A program made the translations under genes and the position numbers. Below are positions 17,458 through 26,923 of a DNA stretch of 64,000 nt, in pieces (position 1 is the first letter of the stretch; each line of letters opens with the position of its first letter). The DNA lies in contig OZ244977.1 in assembly GCA_965222995.1 (NCBI GenBank), positions 496,001 to 560,000 on the forward strand, written 5' to 3'. The notes under the pieces were generated by a model that had not been told where the DNA came from, did no database searches, and was given only the letters and a program-made list of their open reading frames with translations. This stretch comes from SB11 sp965222995. GTDB taxonomy: Bacteria > Bacteroidota > Bacteroidia > UBA8524.

Positions 17458-18165
17458 TTACTCTTTCAATTTATCCAAAGCTTCTAAAATTTCAGCAGGT
17501 TCAGCGCGCTTTCTATAATCAGCATCTAAAAAGGTATAAGTTACAACGCCATCGGTATTTATTACATAAGTTGCTGCAAGAGGAAGTGTATAGCTATCTT
17601 CACCATTATATTTTTCAAGGTCAGGTCCTTTTTTGTAGTATTCGGCTACACCTCTAGTTAGTTTATAGATAATACCATAGCGTTTCCCTACTTCACTATT
17701 TATATCACTCAATACTTCAAACTCCAAGTTGTTTTTCTCTTTAGTGTTCAGTGAATTGTCAGGTAGTTCAGGTGTAAGTGCAACTAAAGTAGCTCCGTGT
17801 TTTTTAAACTCAGGTAAGTTTTCTTGTAAGCTATGTAAAGTGATGTTGCAATAAGGACACCAGCCGCCTCTATACCAGGTTAGTATAACAGGCCCTTCTT
17901 TTAAAAGTGCTGAAAGTGTAACTGTCTTTCCTTTCGCATTTGTTAAAGTAAAGTCGGGGGCTTGTTGTCCTACTTGTATCGCATTTTTGGTTACCCCACT
18001 CTGTCCTACACTATCTATACCTGCTTCATAAACCTCAATTTTCTTTTTATCGGCTTTCTTAAGAAAATTATTCTTTTTCTCCTCTAACTTAGTTTTTAGA
18101 GAATCAGTTTGAGCTAAAGCAGTAAAGGGAAGTATAGTATAAATTAAAAATGATATTTTTTTCAT
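17458..18165 (-). CDS. Exported peroxiredoxin-like (AhpC/TSA) protein
   Basis: A 235-residue protein with a signal peptide (KKISFLIYTILPFTALAQ), a coiled, charged linker (LKTKLEEKKNNFLKKADKKK) and a thioredoxin-fold domain from about residue 63. VGQQAPDFTLTNAKGKTVTL and the active site WYRGGWCPYC (C103, C106) follow the peroxiredoxin-like AhpC/TSA pattern; ATYVINTDGVVTYTF is the usual late strand. It probably reduces peroxides or disulfides in the periplasm. The gene follows the small membrane-protein gene by 12 bases, so they share a transcript. Confidence 0.83.
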   Translation of the reverse strand: MKKISFLIYTILPFTALAQTDSLKTKLEEKKNNFLKKADKKKIEVYEAGIDSVGQSGVTKNAIQVGQQAPDFTLTNAKGKTVTLSALLKEGPVILTWYRGGWCPYCNITLHSLQENLPEFKKHGATLVALTPELPDNSLNTKEKNNLEFEVLSDINSEVGKRYGIIYKLTRGVAEYYKKGPDLEKYNGEDSYTLPLAATYVINTDGVVTYTFLDADYRKRAEPAEILEALDKLKE

Positions 18166-18177
18166 AATAGTTTTGTT

Positions 18178-18429
18178 TTAAGTAGTGGGGATGGCTTTTG
18201 CCTCTTTTATCCATTTAAGCAACCTTCTTGAGTTCATTAAAAGGAAGACAAAATTACCTACTGATACTGCATAGCTTTCCATCATAAAACCAACAACTAT
18301 CCATAAGGTATTAGATATTATAAAAGAAACAAACCCCCATTTGTTTTTATTGCCTAACAGATAAACGGCATATAAACTCAATGCCATAGCTATCCAATCA
18401 ATGGCGTAATATTTCAATACTAAATCCAT
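18178..18429 (-). CDS. Small membrane protein, PnuC-like
   Basis: An 83-residue protein with three predicted membrane segments (IDWIAMALSLYAVYLLG, WGFVSFIISNTLWIVVGFMM, YAVSVGNFVFLLMNSRRLLKWI). The pattern of LLGNKNKWGF followed by N..W...G resembles a piece of the PnuC vitamin-transporter fold, but the protein is far too short to be a complete PnuC (about 200 residues). Similar free-standing small proteins exist; function is unknown. It is first in an operon with the peroxiredoxin. Confidence 0.6.
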   Translation of the reverse strand: MDLVLKYYAIDWIAMALSLYAVYLLGNKNKWGFVSFIISNTLWIVVGFMMESYAVSVGNFVFLLMNSRRLLKWIKEAKAIPTT

Positions 18430-18443
18430 AAGGCGAAAATAAA

Positions 18444-18471
18444 AGGCGTGCTAAAATATTTTAGCACGCCT
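18444..18471 (-). terminator. Intrinsic terminator of the AhpD-like gene
   Basis: A perfect 28-base palindrome, AGGCGTGCTAAAATATTTTA continuing GCACGCCT, followed on the minus strand by TTTATTTTC. It lies 23 bases after the stop of the minus-strand gene at 18494. Confidence 0.88.
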
Positions 18472-18493
18472 ATGTTAATTTTTAAGCTTGAGA

Positions 18494-19051
18494 TTAGGCC
18501 TTGGCTAATGCATCTTCAAGTTTTGGGGCTACAGGAAAATCTATAGCAATATTGGTAATGTTGTTTAGGTAGTTGGCAAATACTTTGTCGGCAATTAGTG
18601 CTAATAAATCTACCAAAGCAGCTTCATCATACCCTAAGCCGAAAAACTTGTCTAATAAATCTTGGCTTGGGTGTCCATGTGTTTTTTGTATTTCAGCTAC
18701 CAAATTAGTAATTACATTTAATTTTTCATCAGGGTGGGTACCTGCACGTAATTGCAAAATTTCCTCATCACTAAAACCATTCATTTTACCAAGTGCTGTA
18801 TGTGCACTTTGGCAATAACGGCAACCGTTTACTTCTGAGATAGAGAGATTTACGGCTTCACGAATTTTTGCATTAAAAGCTCCTTTGGCATTTCCATTTT
18901 GGTAGGCTAAGTAGTTTGAAAGGGCATTGGGTGAATGACCAATATATGCATACAAATTAGGAAGAAATCCAATACCTTTTTCAAGCTTTTCAAAAATAGG
19001 TAGCGATGCTTCTTTAGCAGTTTCTTTTGTTGGAATTGTGTAATTTTTCAT
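18494..19051 (-). CDS. Carboxymuconolactone decarboxylase-family (AhpD-like) protein
   Basis: A 185-residue all-helical protein of the peroxidase-related CMD/AhpD group. The redox site is E73-VNGCRYCQSAH with C77, C80 and H84, as in the CxxC...H active site of AhpD. Length fits the single-domain duplicated-core type. Members act as alkylhydroperoxidases or in thiol redox exchange. The AraC-type regulator just upstream on the same strand is the likely controller, a common pairing. Confidence 0.88.
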   Translation of the reverse strand: MKNYTIPTKETAKEASLPIFEKLEKGIGFLPNLYAYIGHSPNALSNYLAYQNGNAKGAFNAKIREAVNLSISEVNGCRYCQSAHTALGKMNGFSDEEILQLRAGTHPDEKLNVITNLVAEIQKTHGHPSQDLLDKFFGLGYDEAALVDLLALIADKVFANYLNNITNIAIDFPVAPKLEDALAKA

Positions 19052-19148
19052 AACTGTATTTTTTTATTTGTTTTTCGAGTACAAAGGTCATACAGTTAAT
19101 AAGGCTAACGAATACCATGGCTTCCCTTAGTGATGCCATTTTTTCCCT

Positions 19149-19994
19149 TTATGCAGTTTGAAGTAATTCTTCTTTAAAAGTAGTGGGGTAGCTGCCTGTT
19201 TGCGTTTTAAAGAAACGGCTGAATTTAGAGGCATCATCAAAGCCTAATTCATAGGCTATTTCTTTAGTAGTTTTATCCGTATAGCGCAATAAACGTTTTG
19301 CTTCCAGCTCAATACGCCCATGTATAAGTTGTAAAGGCGTTTTTTGTTCAAGCTGTTTAAAAGCATTGGAAAGTGTTTTTGGAGATTTATTTAGCATATC
19401 GGCATAGTCTGCCACTTTGTGTTTTTTTCTAAAGTTAAGTTCAACATGTGTATTAAACTGGCGAACCAAGTCCAACTCGTTATCTTCATAAATAAGTTCT
19501 CCATACAGTTGTTTTTTTGCTAATCGAGTAAATATAATAATCACTCGTTTTAGCAAAATACGTAGCATTTCACCTTGTACATTATCTTCATTTTGAAACT
19601 CTTCAAAAAAAACGGGGAGTATAGCTTCAATTTTATTTTTTTGCTTCTCTTCAGGCTCTAAAAATACTGCTCCTTTTACACCAAGAAATAATACACCGCT
19701 ACATGATACTTCTTTGTCGTGGTCTATAATACAATAGAAATCTCGGTTAAATTGAAATACAATAGTATCTTCATTAGGATTAAAGCTTAAATGTTGTGTA
19801 GGGCTTACCGCTAAAAAAGTATTGGCTTTAAGTTTATGGGGAATATTATCTATTTGTACTTCAAGCGAAGTTTTAGGTTGCCAAATAAAAGTAAATAATC
19901 CTATGGGGCGGTCTATATTTACTTCTACCACTTCCTCGCCTGCAAGACAACGGAAAAGTGCTTTTGTTTTTAATTCAGTGTATTCGTACTTCAC
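19149..19994 (-). CDS. AraC-family transcriptional regulator
   Basis: A 281-residue regulator from GTG 19994. The C-terminal third has two helix-turn-helix motifs: KVADYADMLNKSPKTLSNAFKQ and KTTKEIAYELGFDDASKFSRFFKTQTGSYPTTFKE, the second being the classic AraC signature. The N-terminal half is a cupin-like sensing region without recognisable ligand motif. The frame is open to TTG 20027, but that TTG is the end of a TACATTTG promoter element, so GTG 19994, 25-30 bases after the predicted transcript start, is preferred. It probably regulates the CMD/AhpD-like gene 97 bases downstream. Confidence 0.87.
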   Translation of the reverse strand: MKYEYTELKTKALFRCLAGEEVVEVNIDRPIGLFTFIWQPKTSLEVQIDNIPHKLKANTFLAVSPTQHLSFNPNEDTIVFQFNRDFYCIIDHDKEVSCSGVLFLGVKGAVFLEPEEKQKNKIEAILPVFFEEFQNEDNVQGEMLRILLKRVIIIFTRLAKKQLYGELIYEDNELDLVRQFNTHVELNFRKKHKVADYADMLNKSPKTLSNAFKQLEQKTPLQLIHGRIELEAKRLLRYTDKTTKEIAYELGFDDASKFSRFFKTQTGSYPTTFKEELLQTA

Positions 19995-20024
19995 AATTAA
20001 ATATTTTAGACGACTACCGTATGG

Positions 20025-20032
20025 CAAATGTA
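20025..20032 (-). promoter_or_regulatory. -7 promoter element of the AraC-type gene
   Basis: On the minus strand TACATTTG matches TAnnTTTG, and a TTTTG lies 17 bases upstream, slightly closer than the usual 19-21. Its terminal TTG is the first codon of the longest open frame and should not be taken as a start. Confidence 0.5.
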
Positions 20033-20100
20033 GTTCCTAACCAATAGGACAAAACAGGAAATATCTTTTTCAAACAATTCAGATTGCTTACTAAAATGAT

Positions 20101-22681
20101 TTATTGTGCTATGGAATCAAGAGTTTCAAGTTTGCTTAATATCTGTAATGGAAATAGATTTTTACGCTCAAATTCTTCATGTAAGTGTTCTTTCCAACCA
20201 TAATCCCCACCACCCGAATAAAAATTTTTTATACTAAGAATTGAATTTAAGAGTTCATTACCCCAATTATTAAAATCAGAATAATTCCAATAAAATAACT
20301 CACCACAAGTATGCTTATCATCAGGATTTATTTTTTTCCTGTTAGAAAGAAAAACAGTTTTGATTTCTACATCTTGAGACAAACCTTCGATATTTAATTT
20401 TATCCAATTTTTATGAGATAGAGCTTGTCGTATATCAGATGGTGGTATTGGTTTATCAATATCCTCATAAATTTTATCTTCAAAAACGATAACCAAACTG
20501 TTTTGACTAATCCAGTAAGGGTCAGGAGTTGCAGAACCTTTCTTTTTTTCTGATTTGAATCCTAATAGCTCACCAATCTTTACTTGCGCATCTTCAATTT
20601 TTTCTTCTACATTCAGTTCATCTCTAATAGATGCTATAGCTTTTATGAATTTAGCTGGTTGCTCAATCTTTAAGCTTTCTATCCTAAGTGCAGAATTTTC
20701 AATATTGAAGATGGCAAAATTATCAAGTGGAGCATCTTTAGCTTCATTGGAATTTTCCAATAGTATATTATTCAGGATGCCAAATGAAGGTTTTATCTTT
20801 CTTGCTGTGTTAAAGTATTCCAAAGCTTTTGCATGAAAGCTTGAGGAGTTAGTTTCCTTATAATGTAACCAAGCACAACAACCAGCTAAGTAGTTCCAAA
20901 AAGCCCTGTAACCTATTAACTCACTTCCTCCTTCTAATGAGGAAATAATATTGTTACACATTTCTAATGCATCAATATAATTCTTATCCCATAAAGCATA
21001 CATGTACTGGACTTCAAAAGCTACAGATGATGCAAGTTCTTTTTCACCAGTTATAGGTTTTTGCTCTTTATTATCTCTATTTTCAATAATTTGTGATTCA
21101 GCTTGCCTCCATTCTTCGGTTTGGTTTATAAAATGGGTAAAGTTTTCAATAAGATTATCAGGATTTTCAGTTTGAGATTGGTGAATTCCAAACTCAATTT
21201 CACCTTGAATTTCAGGATGAAATAGTTTAGTTTTATCAGGGTAAATAAACCAGTCAGAAATACCTCCGTTTAATATGCAAACTGCTGCAAAGTCATTTGC
21301 GCTTCTTGTGCACCTTCCAATAGCCTGAATAAGTCTTGTCCTATTTCTTTCAAAAAAGATTATCCCTGCATTTAGCTTAAACTGTAAAAACTTTTCCTGC
21401 AGGGACCCAGAATTAGATATTTTATCTATGATTAATAGTCTCGATTCCTCTCCTTTAAAGTCAATTCCATCAAATCTATTACTAAGGAGAACTACCGATT
21501 TTTCGCTTTGGTTAAAATTTTCTTTACCATTTTCTATATGCTTTGCTGTAAAAATATTGTATTCAGGCAAGCTTTTTTCAAGTTCCTCCTTCCATTTAGA
21601 TTCGTCATAATTTGAAGAAACTATTAAAACTGTCCTTTCATTTTTATTTATAAGATTACATAAAAATGGCTTTAGTTCATCTTGCTCAATTGTTTGTTCT
21701 GGAAAAATAAAAAATCTTCTACCTAAACCTTGCTTATCCCAACCATTAGGAATTGGTATACGGTTAATTTTTTTAAGACCTGTAAGCCTTTCTAAATCAC
21801 CTCCATTACCTAGGGTTGCTGACATAAATAGTCTTTGTTTTGCATTGTTAAAAGCGTGATTTGTCTTAGAAGGAGGAATTAATGGTCTGATAAGAATTTC
21901 ACCCCATGAATAGTAAAGATTACAGGCGTCTATTGTTACAAATTGTTTTCCAACTATACCAAGTGTCTGAGCCCTCATCTATATTTAAATTCAATAGGTC
22001 AATCAGGCTTTCTTTTAATTCATAAAATGACGGTAAAGAAAGTAGTTCTACAATTGATTTATCAAAATTATCAGCATCTTCTCTAATTAATCTATTATAA
22101 ATATCAGTAGGTATTGTTTTTTGCATTAAACTGACAATTTCTAAAAATAGATCCTCGTTATTGTTACGATTAATTTTTAAAGACCACGGTGAAGAAATAT
22201 AGTTTTCTGATGCATGAGCATCATCAACAATTATCAAGTCTGGATTTTTGAAAAAAGGGTTGACATTAAATAAAGAGCTGTATGTTGTTACTGCTATTGT
22301 TTCCGAGTTGTTGTACTCACTTTTTGAAGCAGGAGAATACTCACTTTTACTACCTAAAAATGCAGTTGCCTTAATACCGTAACTTTCTGTTGCGTGGGTA
22401 ACAACTTGGTTAACCAACTGTTTTGTTGGGCAAAGGTAAACAACCCTTTCTCCATTATTATGTCTTCGAAAGTGTGCTATGAGAAGCCCAACTAAAGTTT
22501 TGCCACTCCCTGTGGGTAGTTCAATTGCAATATTTTTTTTGTCTAAAACGGTACTGTAGCTCCTCAAAATATCAGCTTGGTGGGAGTATAAAGTTTCTAT
22601 TTTTCTACTTGTAAGGTCTCTGAATAAGGATTCAATGTCACGATAAGTATTCTTTTTTTGTTTTTTAGGTTTAAAAGCCAT
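20101..22681 (-). pseudogene. DEAD/DEAH-box helicase interrupted by a frameshift near 21925-21935
   Basis: Two overlapping frames together make one superfamily-2-type helicase of about 860 residues. The upstream frame (22681-21920) has LPTGSGKTL (motif I), a DDAH box in LIIVDDAHA, and ends in ICNNRRL after the shift. The downstream frame (open from 21978) carries DACNLYYSWGEILIRPLIPPS, motif III SATLG and motif VI RLIQAIGRCTRS, then a C-terminal region of about 350 residues with helical repeat-like segments. The break falls in a run where homologues, as I recall them, read NNLDAC or similar; two missing bases or one extra base would restore it. It stands alone between the AraC gene and the carboxylase. 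It may be a true pseudogene or a sequencing error. Confidence 0.75.
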
Positions 22682-22771
22682 GATGATAGTGAAGTATTGA
22701 AAATTCTCAATAAATATAATAATTATTCACTTTGTCAATTAACATGTCATCGCTTATTTTGCCGATAGATT

Positions 22772-24403
22772 ATGCAGGATTTAGAATTTAATAAAAATGA
22801 AGATGCTATGCGCCTTTTGGTGGATAAGCTAAAGCATGAAAAGAGCAAAATTTTTAAAGGAGGGGGAGAGAAATCGGCAGCCAAGCAAAAAGCCAAAGGC
22901 AAAATGCTGGCGCGTGAACGTATAGATTATTTAAGAGACAAGGATAGTGAGTTTATGGAAATAGGCACATTTGCCGCCTATGATATGTATGAGGAGTATG
23001 GAGGGTGCCCCAGTGCCGGTGTTGTAGCGGGTGTAGGCTATGTAAGTGGTCGCCAATGTATGCTGGTGGCTAATGACGCAACTGTTAAGGCAGGGGCATG
23101 GTTTCCTATGGCGGGAAAGAAAAACTTACGTGCCCAAGAAATAGCCATGGAAAACCGCTTACCGATTATCTATTTGGTGGATAGTGCGGGTGTTTTCTTA
23201 CCCATGCAAGATGAGATATTTCCTGATAAAGAACATTTTGGACGGATTTTTCGCAACAACGCTATAATGAGCAGTATGGGGATTACCCAAATTGCTGCCG
23301 TTATGGGTAGCTGTGTTGCGGGAGGGGCCTATTTGCCTATTATGAGTGATGAGGCGATGATAGTAGACAAAACAGGTTCAATTTTCTTAGCAGGCTCTTA
23401 TTTGGTAAAAGCAGCCATAGGTGAAGATATTGATAATGAAACTTTGGGTGGTGGAACTACTCAGGCAGAAATTTCTGGTGTAATTGATTATAAGTTTCCT
23501 GATGATAAAAGTTGTCTTGAGCGTATTAAGGCTATAATGGATAAAATAGGGCATTTTGAAACTGCGGGTTTTAACCGCATTAAACCACAATTACCCAAAA
23601 AATCCGCAAAAGAAATCATAGGTATTATGCCTGCTGATAGAGCCAAAACCTACGATACTGTTGAACTGATAGAACGTTTAGTAGATAATAGTGAGTTTGA
23701 CCAGTACAAAGAACTGTATGGTAAAACTATTTTGTGTGGGTATGCCCGCATTGATGGTTGGTCTGTGGGAATAGTAGCCAATAATCGCCAATTGGTAAAG
23801 AGTAAAAAAGGCGAAATGCAGTTTGGTGGTGTAATATACTCTGACAGTGCTGATAAAGCAGCCCGATTTATATTAAACTGTAACCAAAAGAAAATACCCT
23901 TGGTATTCCTGCAAGATGTTACCGGCTTCATGGTTGGCTCAAGAAGTGAGCATGGAGGGATAATAAAAGACGGGGCTAAAATGGTAAATGCAGTATCAAA
24001 TAGTGTGGTGCCAAAAATTACCATTATCACAGGAAACTCTTACGGGGCAGGAAACTATGCCATGTGTGGTAAGGCGTACGACCCACGCTTTATATTTGCT
24101 TGGCCTACGGCTAAAATAGCAGTAATGGGAGGGGAACAAGCTGCTAAAACTTTGCTTCAAATTCAAAAATCAACTTTAAAAGCAAAAGGCGAAGAAATTA
24201 CCCCCGAAGCTGAAAAGGAGCTGTTGGATAAAATTACCGAGCGTTATGATAACCAAACTACACCTTACTATGCAGCATCACGTTTGTGGGTAGATGATAT
24301 TATTGACCCGCTTGAGACTAGAAAGTATATTTCTATGAGTATAGAGGCAGCAAATAATAGTCCTATAGAAAAACCGTTTAACCCCGGAGTTATACAAACC
24401 TGA
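22772..24403 (+). CDS. Acyl-CoA carboxylase carboxyltransferase (beta) subunit
   Basis: A 543-residue carboxyltransferase that moves the carboxyl group from biotin to an acyl-CoA. It has both crotonase-like halves: GKMLARERIDYL, SAGVFLPMQDEIFPDKEHFGRIF, MGSCVAGGAYLPIMSDE in the N half, and IPLVFLQDVTGFMVG, KITIITGNSYGAGNYAMCG, MGGEQAA in the C half. DSAGVFLPMQ and the DEIFPD segment favour the methylcrotonyl-CoA carboxylase type over propionyl-CoA carboxylase, but the substrate remains inferred. No biotin-carboxylase gene is adjacent. Its stop codon overlaps the start of the deoxynucleoside kinase. Confidence 0.88.
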   Translation: MQDLEFNKNEDAMRLLVDKLKHEKSKIFKGGGEKSAAKQKAKGKMLARERIDYLRDKDSEFMEIGTFAAYDMYEEYGGCPSAGVVAGVGYVSGRQCMLVANDATVKAGAWFPMAGKKNLRAQEIAMENRLPIIYLVDSAGVFLPMQDEIFPDKEHFGRIFRNNAIMSSMGITQIAAVMGSCVAGGAYLPIMSDEAMIVDKTGSIFLAGSYLVKAAIGEDIDNETLGGGTTQAEISGVIDYKFPDDKSCLERIKAIMDKIGHFETAGFNRIKPQLPKKSAKEIIGIMPADRAKTYDTVELIERLVDNSEFDQYKELYGKTILCGYARIDGWSVGIVANNRQLVKSKKGEMQFGGVIYSDSADKAARFILNCNQKKIPLVFLQDVTGFMVGSRSEHGGIIKDGAKMVNAVSNSVVPKITIITGNSYGAGNYAMCGKAYDPRFIFAWPTAKIAVMGGEQAAKTLLQIQKSTLKAKGEEITPEAEKELLDKITERYDNQTTPYYAASRLWVDDIIDPLETRKYISMSIEAANNSPIEKPFNPGVIQT

Positions 24404-25050
24404 TGGAGATTCGCTATCCATATTTAGCAATTGAAGGGAATATTGGTTCAGGGAAAACCACTTTATCAAAGCTATTAGCTAAAGATAATGGCAACATCTT
24501 AATGCTGGAACAGTTTGAGGATAACTCTTTTTTACCCAAGTTTTATGCAGACCAACGCCGTTATGCTTTTCCATTAGAATTAAGTTTTATGGCAGCGCGT
24601 TTCAATCAACTGAAAGACAGTATTAATACCAATGCTGAAATTTTTTCGCCCAAACAAGTTATAGCCGATTACAGTTTTTTTAAAAACTTAGTCTTTGCAC
24701 AAGTTACTTTAGAAGATGACGAGTACAAGTTGTTTTATAAACTGTATGAGATATTGATGCCGCAGCTTATTCGCCCAGATTTGATTGTATACCTGCATCA
24801 GCCTGTAAATAGGTTGATTACTAATATTAGTAAAAGAGGTAGAAATTATGAGAAAGATATCCGACCTTCTTATTTAGAAAAAATAGAACATGGGTATTTT
24901 GAATACTTTAAGCAAATGCCTCAACAAAAAGTACTTATAATAGATGCAAAGGAGTTGGATTTTGTTGAGAGCGAGAGCGATTTAGAGTGGCTAAGGGAAA
25001 AAATATTTAATTGTGACTACCCCAAAGGGATTACAAGACCAATTGTTTAA
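24403..25050 (+). CDS. Deoxynucleoside kinase
   Basis: A 215-residue nucleoside-salvage kinase. The P-loop IEGNIGSGKTTLSKLLA is at residues 10-26; the substrate region reads EQFEDNSFLPKFYAD and FPLELSFMAARFNQ; DYSFFKNLVFAQ takes the place of the usual ERS-like motif; the lid is ISKRGRNYEKDI. It phosphorylates deoxynucleosides; which base is not evident. The gene shares one base with the carboxylase stop (TGATG) and is followed after six bases by the WbqC gene, so all three are probably one transcript. Confidence 0.9.
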   Translation: MEIRYPYLAIEGNIGSGKTTLSKLLAKDNGNILMLEQFEDNSFLPKFYADQRRYAFPLELSFMAARFNQLKDSINTNAEIFSPKQVIADYSFFKNLVFAQVTLEDDEYKLFYKLYEILMPQLIRPDLIVYLHQPVNRLITNISKRGRNYEKDIRPSYLEKIEHGYFEYFKQMPQQKVLIIDAKELDFVESESDLEWLREKIFNCDYPKGITRPIV

Positions 25051-25056
25051 AAAACT

Positions 25057-25674
25057 ATGCGTACTGCAACTCCACTAATAGAGATACACTATTTGCCGTG
25101 CATAGCATATTTTAAAAAAATAAGTCAGTTTGGCTCAATTACTATTGAAACCCACGAACATTTTATTAAGCAAACATATCGTAACCGTTGCAGTATTTAT
25201 GGGGCTAATGGCAGGCAAGATTTAATTATTCCTGTAAAAAAGAAATCAGCCAAAATACCCATCAAAGATTTAGAAATTTCTTATGCTGAAAATTGGCAAC
25301 ATACCCATTTCATGGCTATACACTCTGCCTATAAATCATCACCTTACTACGATTATTTTGAGGAAGAAATAAAAACCTTCTACTCTGCACAAGAAAAGTA
25401 CTTAATAGACTTTAACCAAAAGTTGTTAATATGGTGTTTAAGTACACTGAAACTCAATACCTCTGTTCAACATACTCAAAACTATGAGGGCGTGGTAGCA
25501 GATGATATTATTGATTTGCGGAATATCATCTCCCCGAAAGAAGAAAGTGATGTAGATTTTCCAAAATACTTGCAGGTATTTCAAGAAAAGTATGGCTTTA
25601 TAGAAAACCTAAGTATAATCGACTGGATTTTTAATGACTTACAAGGCGCTAGAAGTTTCTATGCTTCTTCGTAA
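25057..25674 (+). CDS. WbqC-like family protein
   Basis: A 205-residue protein matching the WbqC-like family (often listed in O-antigen gene clusters). Visible marks are EIHYLPCIAYFKKI at the start, the QTYRNRCSIYGANGRQDLIIPV segment, HTHFMAIHSAYKSSPYYDYFEEEI and the final SIIDWIFNDL. The biochemical role is not settled; family members are thought to take part in sugar or amino-acyl modification. The last 16 bases overlap the convergent accA gene. Confidence 0.85.
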   Translation: MRTATPLIEIHYLPCIAYFKKISQFGSITIETHEHFIKQTYRNRCSIYGANGRQDLIIPVKKKSAKIPIKDLEISYAENWQHTHFMAIHSAYKSSPYYDYFEEEIKTFYSAQEKYLIDFNQKLLIWCLSTLKLNTSVQHTQNYEGVVADDIIDLRNIISPKEESDVDFPKYLQVFQEKYGFIENLSIIDWIFNDLQGARSFYASS

Positions 25675-26618
25675 ACGCCCATATTTGAAAATTTCTCAAT
25701 ACGGAAATGAATTAAATCTTCAGTAGAGTAAGTATTTAGTTCTTTCAGTAAACGTTTAAGCTCGGTTTTCATGGTCTTATACATTGTAGCGGTGTCATTA
25801 TGAGCACCACCCATAGGCTCTTTTATAATACCATCAATTAAGTTTTGCGCTAACATATCCGACGCCGTAAGTTTCAAAGCCTCAGCAGCTTTTTCTTTAT
25901 GCTCCCAACTACGCCAAAGAATTGAGGAGCAAGACTCAGGAGAAATAACAGAATACCAAGTATACTCAAGCATCATAACCTTGTCTCCTACGCCAATGCC
26001 CAAGGCTCCTCCAGAAGCACCTTCACCTATTATCACACAAATAATAGGCACTTTTAGGGTACTCATTTCAAGTAAGTTTCTTGCAATAGCTTCGCCTTGT
26101 CCGCGTTCTTCAGCTTCAAGTCCCGGAGAAGCACCGGGGGTATCTATAAAAGTAATAATGGGTTTATTAAATTTTTCTGCCAGCTTCATAAGGCGTAGTG
26201 CCTTGCGGTACCCTTCAGGGTTAGCCATACCAAAATTTCGCATTTGACGTTGTTTGGTATTACGTCCTTTTTGCTGACCAATAACCATAACAGTTTTGCC
26301 ATCAAGAGAAGCAAAGCCTCCAATCATAGCTTTATCATCTTTTACATTACGGTCGCCGTGTAACTCAACATAATTTTCAAAAAGATTTTCTATATAGTCT
26401 TTAGTATATGGACGGTCAGGGTGGCGTGAAATCTGCACCTTTTGCCAGCCTGTAAGGTTTTTATATAGGTTTTTTCTGGTATCTTGTATTTCTTTCTCAA
26501 GAGCCTCTATGCTTGCTATAGTACTGTTTTTTTTACCTTTGGCAAGCCCTGCTTTTAGTTTCTCAAGCTGTTCTTCAAGTTCAGCTATGGGTTTCTCAAA
26601 ATCCAACAATTGCGACAT
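25659..26618 (-). CDS. accA: Acetyl-CoA carboxylase carboxyltransferase subunit alpha
   Basis: A 319-residue subunit that, with AccD, transfers CO2 from biotin to acetyl-CoA for fatty-acid synthesis. It has the helical N-terminus LDFEKPIAELEEQLEKL, WQKVQISRHPDRPYTKDYI, the GDRNVKDDKAMIGGFASLDG strand, GFRKA-equivalent PEGYRKALRLMKLAEKF, FIDTPGASPGLEAEERGQGEAIA, GEGASGGALGIGVGD and SPESCSSILWR. Start ATG 26618 is preferred over the in-frame ATG at 26654 because the family begins at this residue and a TTTACTTTG promoter-like element lies between them. Confidence 0.95.
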   Translation of the reverse strand: MSQLLDFEKPIAELEEQLEKLKAGLAKGKKNSTIASIEALEKEIQDTRKNLYKNLTGWQKVQISRHPDRPYTKDYIENLFENYVELHGDRNVKDDKAMIGGFASLDGKTVMVIGQQKGRNTKQRQMRNFGMANPEGYRKALRLMKLAEKFNKPIITFIDTPGASPGLEAEERGQGEAIARNLLEMSTLKVPIICVIIGEGASGGALGIGVGDKVMMLEYTWYSVISPESCSSILWRSWEHKEKAAEALKLTASDMLAQNLIDGIIKEPMGGAHNDTATMYKTMKTELKRLLKELNTYSTEDLIHFRIEKFSNMGVYEEA

Positions 26619-26717
26619 ATCTCTCACTAAGTTTGAACTTGCAAAGTAAACCATTTTTTATTTGTTGTGGGTTAATAGGTACTTTATAAGTACATTCGCA
26701 TTATTTTGTAAAAAACA

Positions 26718-26748
26718 TTTGTGCGAATTGGGCATTGTACTATATTTG
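26718..26748 (+). promoter_or_regulatory. Promoter of tRNA-Asp
   Basis: TTTG (26718-26721), a 19-base spacer and TATATTTG (26741-26748) match the Bacteroidota consensus completely. Transcription would begin near 26754, about 12 bases before the mature tRNA. Confidence 0.85.
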
Positions 26749-26765
26749 CACTCCCAAATTCTAAA

Positions 26766-26839
26766 GGTCTGGTAGTTCAGCTGGTTAGAATACATGCCTG
26801 TCACGCATGGGGTCGCGGGTTCGAATCCCGTCCAGACCG
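26766..26839 (+). tRNA. tRNA-Asp (anticodon GTC)
   Basis: A 74-base cloverleaf: acceptor GGTCTGG pairs with CCAGACC, discriminator G at 26839, D-arm around AGTTCAGCTGGTTAGA, anticodon GTC at 26800-26802 in CCTGTCACG, and the T-arm GCGGGTTCGAATCCCGT. The G discriminator and GTC anticodon give aspartate. CCA is not encoded (GCAA follows). Confidence 0.97.
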
Positions 26840-26843
26840 CAAT

Positions 26844-26873
26844 AAAAAGCCCACTTTTTTAAGTGGGCTTTTT
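26844..26873. terminator. Intrinsic terminator after tRNA-Asp
   Basis: A 13-bp perfect stem, AAAAAGCCCACTT with AAGTGGGCTTTTT around a TTTT loop. It ends the tRNA transcript and can also stop the minus-strand T9SS gene at 26924. Confidence 0.92.
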
Positions 26874-26923
26874 ATATTTATAGGCTAAATGAAGCTCTTA
26901 TTCAGATTTTTGGGTAAATCTTT

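Noticed and set aside
18178..18429. Full PnuC transporter
   Set aside because: At 83 residues with three helices it is less than half of a PnuC, and no second half follows.
21428..21978. Reading the downstream helicase frame as an independent gene from its own ATG
   Set aside because: The protein would start in the middle of the conserved helicase core, and the missing motifs are in the overlapping upstream frame.
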